From assembly GCA_023411645.1 (NCBI GenBank), contig JAEYON010000043.1:1-23113 (forward strand): DNA of 23,113 nt, read 5' to 3'. The notes beneath the pieces were generated by a model. It made no database searches and was not told where the DNA came from. It saw only the letters and a program-made list of their open reading frames with translations. Made by a program: the position numbers and the translations under genes. The DNA is from Bacillota bacterium (lineage in GTDB: Bacteria; Bacillota; Clostridia; Acetivibrionales; DTU013). Within the stretch, counting starts at the first letter, position 1; each line of letters starts with the position of its first letter. Of the stretch, positions 22,932 through 23,113 are shown one piece after another.

Positions 22932-23113
22932 CTAATGATTTACCTTTGTTTCAAGGTTTCGTATGATCGCATTCACCGCGTCTAGTGCCTCATGCAGTGT
23001 GGACAGCAGATTATCGGTAAAGCAAAGATATCCCCTCTCTTCATCGAGTTCCGGCGAATCCAGTGCCTCTCGCAAGCCCTCAGAAGAACCCGATTCGAGC
23101 TTGAGCATGGCTC
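22932..23113 (-). CDS. Unrecognised protein, C-terminal fragment at window edge
   Basis: Minus strand, open from the right edge to a TAG at 22932-22934, 60 codons. The visible chain is acidic and likely helical (LESGSSEGLREALDSPELDE, then YLCFTDNLLSTLHEALDAVN and a short basic end). An internal ATG at 23108 has no visible upstream context, so the true start is probably outside the window. Codon use looks coding. I do not recognise the family. Confidence 0.6.
   Translation of the reverse strand, partial: AMLKLESGSSEGLREALDSPELDEERGYLCFTDNLLSTLHEALDAVNAIIRNLETKVNH

Overview
The window looks like a chromosomal segment of a low-to-moderate-GC, plant-fibre-degrading member of the Clostridia. This is inferred from strong AGGAGG-type ribosome binding sites, occasional TTG starts, a ROK-type XylR next to xylan genes, a norspermidine-type polyamine route, and overall codon use. 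No rRNA, tRNA or CRISPR array was seen.

Left part (1-4114, minus strand): a probable operon of carboxynorspermidine dehydrogenase, carboxynorspermidine decarboxylase (nspC) and a DEAD-box RNA helicase with a DbpA-type RNA-binding tail that is cut by the window edge. A good promoter lies at 4086-4114. The spacer between the first two genes is built of short degenerate direct repeats.

Xylan/xylose block (4288-8310, plus strand): a ROK-family XylR-like repressor, then a zinc polyol (xylitol-type) dehydrogenase and a GH43 beta-xylosidase behind a good promoter with a 27-bp imperfect palindrome just downstream of its -10, a likely operator. After it come a convergent MFS transporter, the decayed C-terminal piece of a PfkB sugar kinase, and a large secreted lipoprotein esterase (PA14-like domain plus alpha/beta hydrolase). 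A stand-alone CofE-like protein follows.

Lipid/natural-product-like cluster (14537-21933): two tandem copies of a gene pair (APH-fold small-molecule kinase plus stand-alone condensation-fold acyltransferase) flank an oppositely oriented operon for a discrete acyl carrier protein, a FabH-like ketosynthase and an SDR ketoreductase. A hot-dog thioesterase is translationally coupled to the second acyltransferase. Together these could build a short beta-hydroxyacyl-ACP, transfer the acyl group to an alcohol or amine acceptor and phosphorylate a small molecule. The product is unknown. This is the best candidate for an undescribed system in the window.

Right end (21951-23113): a YbaK-type aminoacyl-tRNA deacylase and the C-terminus of an unrecognised protein.

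Two non-coding elements of matching architecture (8454-8662 and 22564-22761) each carry three direct and two inverted copies of one 24-bp motif around a central hairpin. They look like MITEs or the fused ends of a transposon with repeated transposase-binding sites. They lie in the same orientation with centres almost exactly 14.1 kb apart, bracketing everything from the MFS gene through the acyl cluster to the deacylase.
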